The notes under the pieces are model-generated. The model saw only the letters and a list, made by a program, of their open reading frames with translations. It searched no databases and was not told where the DNA came from. A program made the position numbers and the translations under genes. A stretch of DNA of 64,000 bases. Source: Cryptosporidium bovis. Lineage: Eukaryota > Apicomplexa > Conoidasida > Eucoccidiorida > Cryptosporidiidae. Location of the stretch: assembly GCA_009768925.2 (NCBI GenBank), contig VHIT02000011.1, positions 372,001 through 436,000 on the forward strand. Reading direction: 5' to 3'. How positions within the stretch are numbered: the stretch's first letter is position 1; every line of letters begins with the position of its first letter. Below are positions 9,924-19,030 of the stretch, piece after piece.

Positions 9924-11603
9924 TTATTGAATCAATCCGTCCATTCCATCATATGTGTAAGTTGTAGATTTGGCTTTAGGGAGCCAAATAGGATGAATAT
10001 TACTATCCGTTTGTGTATAAACAAACCAAGTGGTAAAGTCGTAAAAACAACCACTGTCGATAGTCTTCCTTATTGACGATAATAAACTCTGGTATTGCCA
10101 ATAATTGTGCATAAATAGTAGCGATAAACCCAATATCTCCTTGGAGTTTATTAAGTGATGCACATATGATCTTGAGTATCTTACAGGAGAGTTATCCGTG
10201 ATTTTTTCCATATCACAAGAGTACTTTCTATCACTTAAGTTAATACATTTGGCTCCACCGAAACATTTCGGTTCGTTGCTACTCAAAAGATCTGGAGATG
10301 AAAAATCATATCTCAACAGAAATTTCTCCACACTTTCCCTCTCAACAGAATTATAATTGATTTTTTCCTTGTTGATCCAAAAATCATCAAGGTTAAATGT
10401 AAGTGCGATTCCACAAAGACTGGATTTGTACACGTACGGACATTCAATAATGTCTATACCGAGATATATCGCCTGTAGAATTTCTATTGGACTTCCTATG
10501 TGTAAAGAAATAAATCTCAATTTGTCAGGTGGCAAATGATTTAAAACTTCTTCTATACATTCAGCACGTGTGGGTGTATCCTCTTCGTGCCCTAGACCAC
10601 CTATTGCCACACCCAAAATGATGTCGTCATATAGCTTAGCAGTTTGGGACTGCTCAAGGGATTTGTTTATTAATTTGGGCAGTCCACTTTCCCTGACAAA
10701 CTGTACATTTTCCAGTCCTTTACCTTGACCTTTACATAAATCCCAAACTCCAAGCGACGCTGCACCTCTATAATTCTTAAAGTGAGCTCCTTGGATATTA
10801 ACTAAAATCTTGGCTCTGTTTTCTCCGATCTTTTTAATATCACTAGTATTGCTAGATTCGACATTATACTCAAGTAACTTTAGTAGCAAGTTATTTGCCT
10901 TATAGATCGATCTAAACGATATATTTTTACCATAAGACCCAGCATTAGATTCTTCTGCAGGCGAAACGTAGAACACCGGTCGATATTCTTCAACGCAAGA
11001 AAGCATATCTTTACAATTGATATTAGTTCTACCACCTTCTGTCCTAATCACAACATCCTCCGGTCCGTTCCAACTAGAAATACCACCCTCGTACATTGAT
11101 TGGTTAAACATCATGTACATAACATAACCTTTATTAGCCATCTGTGGTTTTGGTTGTTCTATATAACCAAATCCCTGGTGATTACTAAGACTAACTTTAC
11201 TGCCAAATTCAATAGTCAGGTTCTCTTCCTTCCCTTCATTTAGTTTGAGGCTATTAGATTCTTTATTAATACCGAAGCCCATTAATAAATAGTCTAATTC
11301 AGGTATTAATGTTGATACTTCATCTTTTTCAAGTCCAACGTGAGGGAGAATGTATAAAGGGAATCCCTTAAACGTTGGGATGCTGATAGCAGGGGTTTTT
11401 ATTGGTATATTGCCACCACTTACTGAATTGTATGTACTGCATTCCGATGTCTGATTCCTCTCTGAATTCAAAAGTGAAGTCGACGCATCGCGAGCACTCC
11501 TATCTCTATTTTGGCTCAGGGAACAACATTCCTTGATAACTAGGAGTCCAGATCTATATCTTAGACCACCAGTTTCAGAAGAAAAGTATTGAAAAGAGGT
11601 CAT
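9924..11603 (-). CDS. QTRT2: Queuine tRNA-ribosyltransferase accessory subunit 2-like protein
   Basis: A 559-residue member of the tRNA-guanine transglycosylase superfamily, closest in feel to the non-catalytic subunit QTRT2, which pairs with QTRT1 to place queuine at tRNA position 34. Visible family features are the barrel strand GVAIGGLGHEE, then LPPDKLRFISLHIGSPIEIL, then the QTRT2-type strand IIECPYVYKSSLCGIALTF, and the C-terminal helices RSYVHHLINSKEILGLSLLFMHN. The protein is about 140 residues longer than typical QTRT2, with an extended N-terminal half. Unusually, the CxCxxC zinc motif normally found just before the HH of the last helix is replaced by a segment without cysteines (KITDNSPVRYSRS). 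It could be a zinc-free relict that keeps a dimerisation role. The ATG at 11603 is the first in frame; an E2F-like TTTCGCGC lies 33 bp upstream. Confidence 0.75.
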   Translation of the reverse strand: MTSFQYFSSETGGLRYRSGLLVIKECCSLSQNRDRSARDASTSLLNSERNQTSECSTYNSVSGGNIPIKTPAISIPTFKGFPLYILPHVGLEKDEVSTLIPELDYLLMGFGINKESNSLKLNEGKEENLTIEFGSKVSLSNHQGFGYIEQPKPQMANKGYVMYMMFNQSMYEGGISSWNGPEDVVIRTEGGRTNINCKDMLSCVEEYRPVFYVSPAEESNAGSYGKNISFRSIYKANNLLLKLLEYNVESSNTSDIKKIGENRAKILVNIQGAHFKNYRGAASLGVWDLCKGQGKGLENVQFVRESGLPKLINKSLEQSQTAKLYDDIILGVAIGGLGHEEDTPTRAECIEEVLNHLPPDKLRFISLHIGSPIEILQAIYLGIDIIECPYVYKSSLCGIALTFNLDDFWINKEKINYNSVERESVEKFLLRYDFSSPDLLSSNEPKCFGGAKCINLSDRKYSCDMEKITDNSPVRYSRSYVHHLINSKEILGLSLLFMHNYWQYQSLLSSIRKTIDSGCFYDFTTWFVYTQTDSNIHPIWLPKAKSTTYTYDGMDGLIQ

Positions 11604-11635
11604 TTCCTTAACTAATGAATTGATTCATTACCGAC

Positions 11636-11643
11636 TTTCGCGC
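11636..11643. promoter_or_regulatory. E2F-like motif TTTCGCGC
   Basis: TTTCGCGC, an exact match to the E2F consensus TTTSSCGC, lies 33 bp upstream of the QTRT2-like start codon and downstream of the CELF-like gene. Function is inferred. Confidence 0.4.
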
Positions 11644-11796
11644 TTAAAAGACAATTTGTGGCGAGACGGAGTGCCATTTAGTAATCAAAATTAATCAGTT
11701 TTGGGAGACAAATGGCTGCAAGTAATTGTTCATTCCATTAAGCCTAACACCATTTCTTTGATTTATAAGTCAGGATAGAAGTTACATTTTCCTAAA

Positions 11797-13536
11797 TTAT
11801 GCCCCACGCGAGTTAGAGTTATCGTAAATAAGGATATTCTTGAGCAACATTTGTAAATTCGCTGATTTCTGTGGGAAACTTTGATAATCCGCATTTAATT
11901 GATTATTCTCCAAGGTTTCAAATTGCGGAGGTGTTGATTGTATCCTAAAGAAGTCAGAAAATGATGAATTTTGCTCATATTTGGATGTACTTGGGATATG
12001 GGGCGCCTCAAGGACATCAAATCGCGACTTCTCTATCAAGAACGTGCTTTCTAGTTTAGGATTCATCCTTATTTTGTTCGCTTCTGGTCTCTGACGACTT
12101 TGCTTAGGATTTCCCATAAAATTGCAATGGAGTTGAGCTGTATTTGGAAACGAATTAATATGATGGTTATTGCTGCCATTATTTCGAGGAATATTACAGC
12201 CAAAATACATGTTTTGGTACCCGTTTTTATGCTTAGACTCGAGTTGATCCTGATTGTTGTTCTTTCCACCACGAGACGAACCTTCCACTATTGGACGGAG
12301 GGTAAGAGGAAGCAATGCATCTTCACCTGCCTTTAGTTGTATTTTCAGAGGCTTTCCAAAGAATTTAATACCAGCAATAGAACGAATAGCTGCCCATGTA
12401 GAAGGTTTGTTGTCGTAACTAATAAATCCAAAACATCTATTGAGTTTCCCATTATTACTTGCAGTCGGAAGACGAATTCCAACAATATGTCCAAACTTCT
12501 GGCAAAGTTGCATTAAAGTTACCTCTGTCCAGTCATTTGGAATCCCATATATAAACAAGTTCGCACCACCAGGTCCATCTCTTAACAGAGTTATTGTGGT
12601 GGGAAGGAACATTCTGTCATCTTTAGATTGATTTACAGGTAAACTTGTTTGGAGGGTGCCCGTATAGGAGTCCCAATACTCACACACCCCATTCTCTCTG
12701 TAATATTGCATCCATCTTGCTGGTAATTGGTACATCTTTTGATCTCTCCTGAAGCAGTCCCAGGCTCCGAAAAAACTGTTGTTTTTTTCTATTCTGTTGA
12801 AGGACGGAAGCCATATTTCGGTATCAGTTGGTTGATACATTATCATTCTTCGGTTTATTTCTTGAAACTCGGTAATTATTTGTTCGGCTTCTTGAGGATC
12901 ATACGCGGACTCAAAACTCGAAGATAAAACAGATGGTGGAGGAGTTGGAGAAATGCATGCTACTAAACGGTGAAAGGGAACATTTTTGAAATGTCTGCGA
13001 AGATGAAGATTCTGGATAACTTTTTGAGCACAACTCCATGTTTTGAATGTGGCATATGCTGTTCTCCATTCTTTGTAGCTTGGTTGATAATTTAATGCAA
13101 GTAGTGTATGACCATCGTCTTCATTTCTGGCATCTAAAGAAGAAAGGATTACGGACTTCAAGTATTCAAAGGACACATTTGGTGGAATATTACCAATAAA
13201 CACAATAGGATATAGTAAACCACATGGTATTACGGCTATTGGATTGTCATTGAAAATTGAGTTGTTTAAGCATCTAGTTTTGGATTCTTTAGAGTTGCAA
13301 ATAGGTTCATCGCCCAAATTTCCAATAAAAGAGCCAAATTCATTTAGTACCAGACCGTTATTCTTGATAGAATCATCCCAAGCAATCTCCTCGCTCTTCA
13401 TACAGGGATCCTGAACAGACCAGCCAATATCCGAGGCTGTTGATTCACTTAGTGCTTGGGATTGCGTAATCAATTCTTCATCAAAAGATGAAGAAAAGTA
13501 ACTTTCCGGTACTTTATTACCATGGCCCTTATACAT
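11797..13536 (-). CDS. CELF/Bruno-like RNA-binding protein with two RRM domains
   Basis: A 579-residue RNA-binding protein. The clearest domain is an RRM at about residues 325-404, with RNP2 (LFIYGI) and RNP1 (RCFGFISYD). The preceding GPGGANLFIYG and following KPLKIQLK closely follow the third RRM of CELF/Bruno proteins, which regulate splicing and mRNA stability. A second, more divergent RRM-like region lies at about 111-192 (IVFIGNIPPNVSFEYL). Between them, about 271-300 reads like a WW domain that has lost its second tryptophan (LPARW ... GTLQTSLP), recalling plant FCA-type RRM-WW proteins. The C-terminal 170 residues are Asn/Gln/Ser-rich and probably disordered. The ATG at 13536 is the first in frame. 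Confidence 0.82.
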   Translation of the reverse strand: MYKGHGNKVPESYFSSSFDEELITQSQALSESTASDIGWSVQDPCMKSEEIAWDDSIKNNGLVLNEFGSFIGNLGDEPICNSKESKTRCLNNSIFNDNPIAVIPCGLLYPIVFIGNIPPNVSFEYLKSVILSSLDARNEDDGHTLLALNYQPSYKEWRTAYATFKTWSCAQKVIQNLHLRRHFKNVPFHRLVACISPTPPPSVLSSSFESAYDPQEAEQIITEFQEINRRMIMYQPTDTEIWLPSFNRIEKNNSFFGAWDCFRRDQKMYQLPARWMQYYRENGVCEYWDSYTGTLQTSLPVNQSKDDRMFLPTTITLLRDGPGGANLFIYGIPNDWTEVTLMQLCQKFGHIVGIRLPTASNNGKLNRCFGFISYDNKPSTWAAIRSIAGIKFFGKPLKIQLKAGEDALLPLTLRPIVEGSSRGGKNNNQDQLESKHKNGYQNMYFGCNIPRNNGSNNHHINSFPNTAQLHCNFMGNPKQSRQRPEANKIRMNPKLESTFLIEKSRFDVLEAPHIPSTSKYEQNSSFSDFFRIQSTPPQFETLENNQLNADYQSFPQKSANLQMLLKNILIYDNSNSRGA

Positions 13537-16500
13537 TGTTCTGCATTAATATAATACACTTACTTTACAGGCTTCCAGGCATGCAACAAATTAATTAATC
13601 CACAAAGAATTGATTTGCTTTAAGAAGACAGCATATATTTGGCGGCAAGTGTCTCTAGTGGGGTTGTCAGCCAAATCATCTATCTGGCAAACTAATTTAA
13701 AATCTGGTCTACGCATAATGCAAGATATGCCAAAATTAACTTTCAAAATAGTATGTAACGCAATTGCATACCAATATCATGTGGTTTATTTACTGTTTGC
13801 ATCAAAAAATAGCGAAGTAGAGCAAGGCCATTTTTGGCTTTAGACAGAAAATGCAGTTTGACAAATACGAATAACATTTAAATACTAATCTAGAAAGTGT
13901 TAATTTACTAAAAAAATATAGATATAATTATAGAACGTCTATTTCATATGATTATTGCACATTTAATTCTATTTCTATTGTGTCTAAAACCTTGATAATC
14001 CTTTGTTTATTTCTTTTCCAAATTATTAACTTTGTTTCTGTTCTGTATGCAGATACGGAACAAAAATTAAAATGTGATGAACTACTAGGAAATCATTAAT
14101 TTATATCAATAGTATATTCCAAAATTGTGAGTGTTTTTAACGCCTCCACATTTATTTTGCTCAAAACAATTACATGATTTTCTCGAGACAATGCCAACAC
14201 AAAGCGGGATCTATGCCGTACGATTTTTCAACAGATTTTTTTTCAAGGATAGATACGGATATTGGAGTTGCATTTCATCCTTCTACTAGCATTACCCAAT
14301 ACTTCTATTTTAGATCTTATTATTGTTTAGCATTTCATCAGAAATAATAGTTTTATTGTGGGAGTGGTGCTGGGGAGTTTTTAAGGATTATCTCTAATCT
14401 TTTATCAGTAACTAAATTCAATTTTAAATGAAATCTCACACTAATTTGTGATTCCCCTCACATGTAGGCATTTACTTGAATTAATAAATCCTGTTTAGAT
14501 TGATATACTTATCAATTTTATACATTCAAAACGGTTAAATTTATAAGATGCGTGTACAAAGATTAGGTAAGCCAATCTATATAATGTGTTAAGTGGAATT
14601 CCTTCAATTTAAATCATAGTTAGGGTCTAATTTTTCCTGAAAGTACGCCTTCATATTGGTGCGGAATTCAGCTAGTTTATGTATTGGTTTATTTTAGTGA
14701 TTTGGAGTAGTTTATACAAAAAAGTATGCTCAAAGTAAACTACGCTCATCATTTTATGTAAATATCTTTTTAGTTGTAATATGGAAACATGTTCATCGTG
14801 TAAATTCAACCAACTAAATCAAGGTTAGATTCTTGTTGCAATTTATTATAGGTATTTTTTTCAAAAACCAGAATAATTGTAATTTATTTTACAAACGTTT
14901 TATCGTTATAACAGTCTATGCATGTGTATATATATTGATATATATGTTCATTTGATTACTACTAACAAATTTGTTTTTGAAAAAAAAACATATGATAAAG
15001 TGTTGTGTGAATATTAAGTTAAATTAAGAAAATATTGAAGGTGTCTTTATTAATAAAAACAGCAGTTTATTTCACTTTCAGTAAATACGCACGTTACATG
15101 TTGAAAATGTTCAAATTTTCCAGCAAAGCAACTGGTGTTAATAAGCTAGTATAATTGAAACTCTAAATAAAAAAATCTGGTAGAAATTAAATAGACTTGA
15201 CTATCATTGAGCGATCCTGGTTTTGAAGGAAAATTTTACCAGAAAATAGTGAAATTCAAGGGTAATATACACAATAAAAGCGTAAAGTCAGGACAACTGA
15301 AGAAAAAATGATTAATAAGTTTATATTGATACCAACAAATAAACCAACATTTAATAGAATTTGGGTGAATTCGTTTAATATCAGATATACAGATTATTGT
15401 TTTCTTTATAACTGTTAACAACAAATTTTTAAGTCAATATAAGGTAGGCCTTCGGCATTCGTTGATGAGGATATGAATACCAAAAAGTCATTTTGAAGTC
15501 TATCAGAAATTCAGACTAATAATTTCACTGCTGAGTAAAAACCAAACGAGGATAGAATACATTCATCACGTATTGACTGTCTCAAGCCATAACCTCGGGG
15601 AAAACGGTGCACAAAGTGCGTTCTTCAGCCGCACCTGGGGAAAACGTGCCTACTCCAAACATCACCCACAAAAAAAAAGCAAACAAAACCCGAAATCGAG
15701 GGGAAGCCCCAGTAAGGCCTTCGATTGAACAAGGAGGGACATGAAACAGGTCCAATTAGCACCAGCACAGGCTGAATATAAACGAAACAAACACCCATAC
15801 ATAATTAAACAATCGCAAAAGGAGTGGAAACAGAGACAACTTTTTTCTCTAGAAAATACCAACTGATTCGCAACAAATCAACTAAAAACAGCTCAGCTAT
15901 CTCTGGTTTGTCGGCTATTGGAAATGCAGTTCCCAGCCGTTGCTGACAACATCATAGCTGCAATAGCAATATAATCAGCGTTGCAGTCTTCAGGTAAAAT
16001 GAAGACAAGTGATTTCGACGCATTCTCCTCCCCTAGGCAATTGAGGTAGCAAAGGAGACATGTGCCGACGCATAACCGCATATTAATATTCGGCGGTTAC
16101 ACATTATAAATAAAAAGTTTATGCAGCACATTTGAGTCACTCTCCAATAAATCTAATTTCATTAGATTTATTTTATAGGAACTAAAGGTTTAATTTTGTT
16201 ATACATTTGAGCATTTTGGAAATTCTTCCGAATATTGTAAAATCGTTTCTATTCAGATACTGTAATACTCCTGATGTATCGGCAACTGGTATTGCGCATT
16301 GATGTAAGGATTTCTTCCTTTAGATGGATTAGGTAAACTTATGCGACTTAGTGTATATGATCTACCGTGTGTTGTTTTTCCGTAATAAAGTGTTCATAAC
16401 ACCAATTAGACAAAAAAGGATAGCCATTTTTTGTATTTGCCTAATTGAAGAATACATGTAGTTCTTTTTTGCCGCACAAAACCCGCAAAAAGGTTCTGAG

Positions 16501-16653
16501 GAGGCTGACTAAAACGAGGGGGAGGGGTTTTTTAGGTTCTTTCTAATGAAGAAGGCCAATTGATGTATGTTGTTTTTGATATTCATACTTGATAACCTCT
16601 GACACTATTGCAATTTCAATTCAAATATTGTACTTTGAGGGTTGTTCTGAAAA
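13537..16653. other. Largest gene-free stretch in the window
   Basis: About 3.1 kb between the CELF-like gene (minus) and RPN9 (plus), so divergent promoters lie at both ends. The left two thirds (to about 15.55 kb) is very AT-rich, with no coding frame I can support and no tRNA signature. The part at about 15.58-16.10 kb is clearly richer in G and C, contains many nested inverted repeats and is described separately as a candidate structured RNA locus. Short frames at 13610-13843, 15236-15424, 15662-15862 and 15893-16081 show no domain. Long non-coding transcripts are known in Cryptosporidium, so this stretch could also be transcribed as one. Confidence 0.6.
15585..16105. ncRNA. Candidate structured non-coding RNA locus (class and strand unknown)
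   Basis: About 520 bp that is richer in GC than its surroundings and has many perfect inverted repeats. Left part: GCAC/GTGC at 15609-15619 closed by AAC/GTT at 15603-15622; GCAC/GTGC at 15631-15649; AATCGA/TCGATT at 15694-15726 enclosing GGGG/CCCC at 15700-15710. Right part: CAGCTAT (15894-15900) pairs with ATAGCTG (15954-15960) around nested stems TTGTC/GACAA, GGCT/AGCC and GGAA/TTCC; CTGCAA/TTGCAG at 15958-15986; GTCTTCA/TGAAGAC at 15986-16006; TCTCC/GGAGA at 16024-16058; TAACCGC/GCGGTTA at 16073-16099. Two copies of GGGGAAAACG (15597, 15637) and two of CGACGCAT (16017, 16067) are present. T-runs that could end Pol III transcripts lie at 15841-15846 (plus), 15884-15888 and 15670-15678 (minus). 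A minus-strand RNA from about 16105 to 15884 would hold all right-hand stems and end in U5. I could not match it to RNase P/MRP, SRP, telomerase, U-snRNA or snoRNA signatures. Confidence 0.4.
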
Positions 16654-17955
16654 ATGGATACTTTAGGAATGGATAAAAGAACTCCAAGTGAGCAATTGGA
16701 TTTCGAACTTGAGAGAAGGGCGGAGAGTAGGGACGAGATTGTAAAGTTAAAATCATACTTAGACCAAAAGTTATATTTTCAATTTTTAGACTCCTCTCTG
16801 TCTTATATTTCAAATGAATCAATAAAGTTTATTGGGAACGAATTGCTTTGCTATTTAGTAAATGTGATATTACCCTTGAGAAGTAATTTTGACCCACTGA
16901 AATTTGCATCATTTGTCGGTGAGGTGATTGCACGCAGTTCCACAACTATAAAGGTGAATTTAGATGTATTGAATGGTATAATAGGTAATGAGGACTGCTA
17001 CGAGAACAAGGAGGAATATAATAATGCAAGTTTGACGAGGGAGCAGAATATTGCCCCGAAACAAGAGATTCAAGGTGACTTATATTTGAGATGTCTACTT
17101 GCACTGGAATACTCTAAAAGTAAGGATTATTGCTATGAGTGTGAAGATTTGTTGGAATTCTTAACTAAGAAGCTTGATGAGTATAGAGGAGTAGACACAT
17201 CAATAATGGGGTTATATCATCGTTCATATGCATCGTTCGAAAGAACTATGAACAGAACAAGTAAATTCTATAGACAAACAATGCTTTATCTTACGTACAC
17301 TCCAATAAACCTTATTCCACTGAAGGAAATACCATCTCTGGTTTACGAATTGGTCATTGCAGCAGTAACATCTGACGACATCTACAACCTGGGCGAGCTT
17401 GTTTTACATCCGATAATTCAGGAATTTAGCTCTATAAACAAGGGATTAAATACTGAAAACATCGACCAATCCCTGCTCAATAAATTCAAAGAGAATTCGT
17501 GGTTATTGGAGGTATTGGTTTCATTGCATGAGGGTGATATGGATTCGTTTGTGAAAGTGGCAAAAGAACACCAAAGCAAAATAGAGGGTACCCCGCTTTC
17601 TTTGCCAGAAGCACAAATATCGATTAGGAAGAAAACTACGACCCTGGCACTGATGGATCTTGCTTTCAAGAAAGGCAAGGATGAACGCAATATTTCCTTT
17701 GACGAGATTGCAAATCACTGTGGAATCGGCACGAATGATATCGAACTGCTCGTAATGAGGGCAATAAACATGAATTTGATTAGAGGCTTTATTGATCAGG
17801 CCTCACAGACAGTAGAAGTAACCTGGGTACATCCTCGGATTCTAGACAAAACGAGAATACAACTCTTAAAGGATAAATTAGATAATTGGATTTCCTCAGC
17901 TGAAAGGCTGGTATCCCACTTGGAGGACGTCGCTCCTGAGCTTGTAAATTGTTAG
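16654..17955 (+). CDS. RPN9: 26S proteasome regulatory subunit RPN9 (PSMD13)
   Basis: A 433-residue PCI-domain protein matching the lid subunit RPN9/PSMD13. RPN9 is one of six PCI subunits that scaffold the proteasome lid next to the deubiquitinase RPN11. The N-terminal helical repeats cover about residues 1-290, slightly longer than in yeast or human. The PCI winged-helix is at about 325-400, with the family-typical segments TLALMDLAFKKGKDERNISF, CGIGTNDIELLVMRAINMNL and VTWVHPRILD, followed by a final helix (DKLDNWISSAERLVSHL). The ATG at 16654 is used. The gene is convergent with the mitochondrial carrier gene, with 34 bp between stops. Confidence 0.93.
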   Translation: MDTLGMDKRTPSEQLDFELERRAESRDEIVKLKSYLDQKLYFQFLDSSLSYISNESIKFIGNELLCYLVNVILPLRSNFDPLKFASFVGEVIARSSTTIKVNLDVLNGIIGNEDCYENKEEYNNASLTREQNIAPKQEIQGDLYLRCLLALEYSKSKDYCYECEDLLEFLTKKLDEYRGVDTSIMGLYHRSYASFERTMNRTSKFYRQTMLYLTYTPINLIPLKEIPSLVYELVIAAVTSDDIYNLGELVLHPIIQEFSSINKGLNTENIDQSLLNKFKENSWLLEVLVSLHEGDMDSFVKVAKEHQSKIEGTPLSLPEAQISIRKKTTTLALMDLAFKKGKDERNISFDEIANHCGIGTNDIELLVMRAINMNLIRGFIDQASQTVEVTWVHPRILDKTRIQLLKDKLDNWISSAERLVSHLEDVAPELVNC

Positions 17956-17989
17956 TATAAAAATTCCCATAGGTGTCATCGTAATGTGA

Positions 17990-18949
17990 TCATATAGACT
18001 TGTCACTTAAAACGTTTTTTATTGTTTCATATGTTCCCCAACAAATTGCATAAGAAGGTGCAATGAGGAGTGCTCTGAAGAGGGCACCCCTGTACATGCC
18101 CCTCATCCCGTTTTTCATGTATATGTCCATAAACGTCTTCCTTACAGTTGGGTATACCACTGCACTGCTGCCTAGAGGCGACATGTGATACGCTTGTGTT
18201 TGCAATCTTGTTTTTATGAGGTCCAGGGGACTTGTTAGAAACCCTGCCAATCCTCCACTCAACCCCGCTAGGATAAAGTTGTATGAATTTCCTTTAAATG
18301 AATATTTCTTTACATCTCTAAATAGTGTTTTAAGGTTTTCATTTATTAGAACAAACAACCCTGTCTGTGGGACATTCATAAACAATGTTATTGGGAGGGA
18401 TCTGAAGAATGACTTCACTCCTTCTTCCTTAAGCATTGTAAATACACAGGAGCTGATTCCATTATAAGACCCAAGCTGAAGTCGTTGTTTTACAACATCA
18501 ATAGGCGTTGATATAATATCATGCAATATAGTTGATATGCTCCCACAAATTGTCGGAGAAACCAAATAATTATAAACTTTTGACTTAACACCACCGAGTC
18601 TTGAACTTTTACCTTCATCCAAACTCGACCTCATCTCTAATTTTTCCATAATTTTCTTCGTAGCTTCATATGTAGTAAACAAAGATGCGTGTGCAGGAAC
18701 ACTTCCAAGTACAGCAGCAAAAAATCCGTTGAACAGACTGCTAAATCCATTTAATCTTAAGTAGGTGTACAATCCGTTGTTTCCAAATATACTGCTTATT
18801 TTACCCGTCTGCAGGCAGGTTTTTATTGTATCAAGTGGAAAAAAACATGAATGCTCCATCATACCTGCACAGCTTCCTGCAATAGAATGTTTCCAAAATG
18901 GAATATCACCCTTCCATACCTCCCAATCTTCCACCTCATTGTCTGCCAT
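17990..18949 (-). CDS. Mitochondrial carrier family protein, mitoferrin-like iron transporter
   Basis: A 319-residue SLC25 carrier with three tandem repeats, each with the signature PxDxxKxR/T: PLDTIKT (38-44), PIDVVKQR (149-156) and PLDLIKTR (241-248). Two stretches are typical of mitoferrin (MRS3/MRS4): AGMMEHSCFFPLDTIKT and GSVPAHASLFTTYE in repeat 1, and the TPIDVVKQRLQ pattern in repeat 2. Mitoferrins bring ferrous iron across the inner mitochondrial membrane for Fe-S cluster assembly. In Cryptosporidium this would be the mitosome, which keeps Fe-S synthesis but little else. Six membrane helices are implied by the family fold. The substrate is inferred by motif similarity; an S-adenosylmethionine carrier is the main alternative. 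The ATG at 18949 is the first in frame. Confidence 0.85.
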   Translation of the reverse strand: MADNEVEDWEVWKGDIPFWKHSIAGSCAGMMEHSCFFPLDTIKTCLQTGKISSIFGNNGLYTYLRLNGFSSLFNGFFAAVLGSVPAHASLFTTYEATKKIMEKLEMRSSLDEGKSSRLGGVKSKVYNYLVSPTICGSISTILHDIISTPIDVVKQRLQLGSYNGISSCVFTMLKEEGVKSFFRSLPITLFMNVPQTGLFVLINENLKTLFRDVKKYSFKGNSYNFILAGLSGGLAGFLTSPLDLIKTRLQTQAYHMSPLGSSAVVYPTVRKTFMDIYMKNGMRGMYRGALFRALLIAPSYAICWGTYETIKNVLSDKSI

Positions 18950-19030
18950 TTGTTCAAGATTCTACTTGGTAAAGTCACCAAGAAAAGACGTTAAATAAAG
19001 GTTTAATCGTTATTTGAACAGTATTAAAAA

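Noticed and set aside
13610-13843. Plus-strand frame of 77 codons near the CELF-like gene promoter
   Set aside because: It opens with TTG and shows no domain; the first ATG leaves only a short peptide.
14927-14945. AT palindrome
   Set aside because: Simple TA repeats are common in this base composition.
15500-15573. C/D snoRNA on the minus strand (GTGATGA box near 15567, CTGA near 15511)
   Set aside because: No terminal stem flanks the boxes, so the match is probably chance.
15597-15846. RNase P or MRP RNA on the plus strand (GGGGAAAACG and AAACAGAGACAAC as conserved regions)
   Set aside because: The two segments cannot form a convincing P4 helix; kept only as a possibility to test.
15662-16081. 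Two minus-strand frames (15662-15862 and 15893-16081) as a possible spliced protein gene
   Set aside because: Unusual amino acid composition, no shared domain and no clear donor-acceptor pair; the nested stems explain the base composition better.
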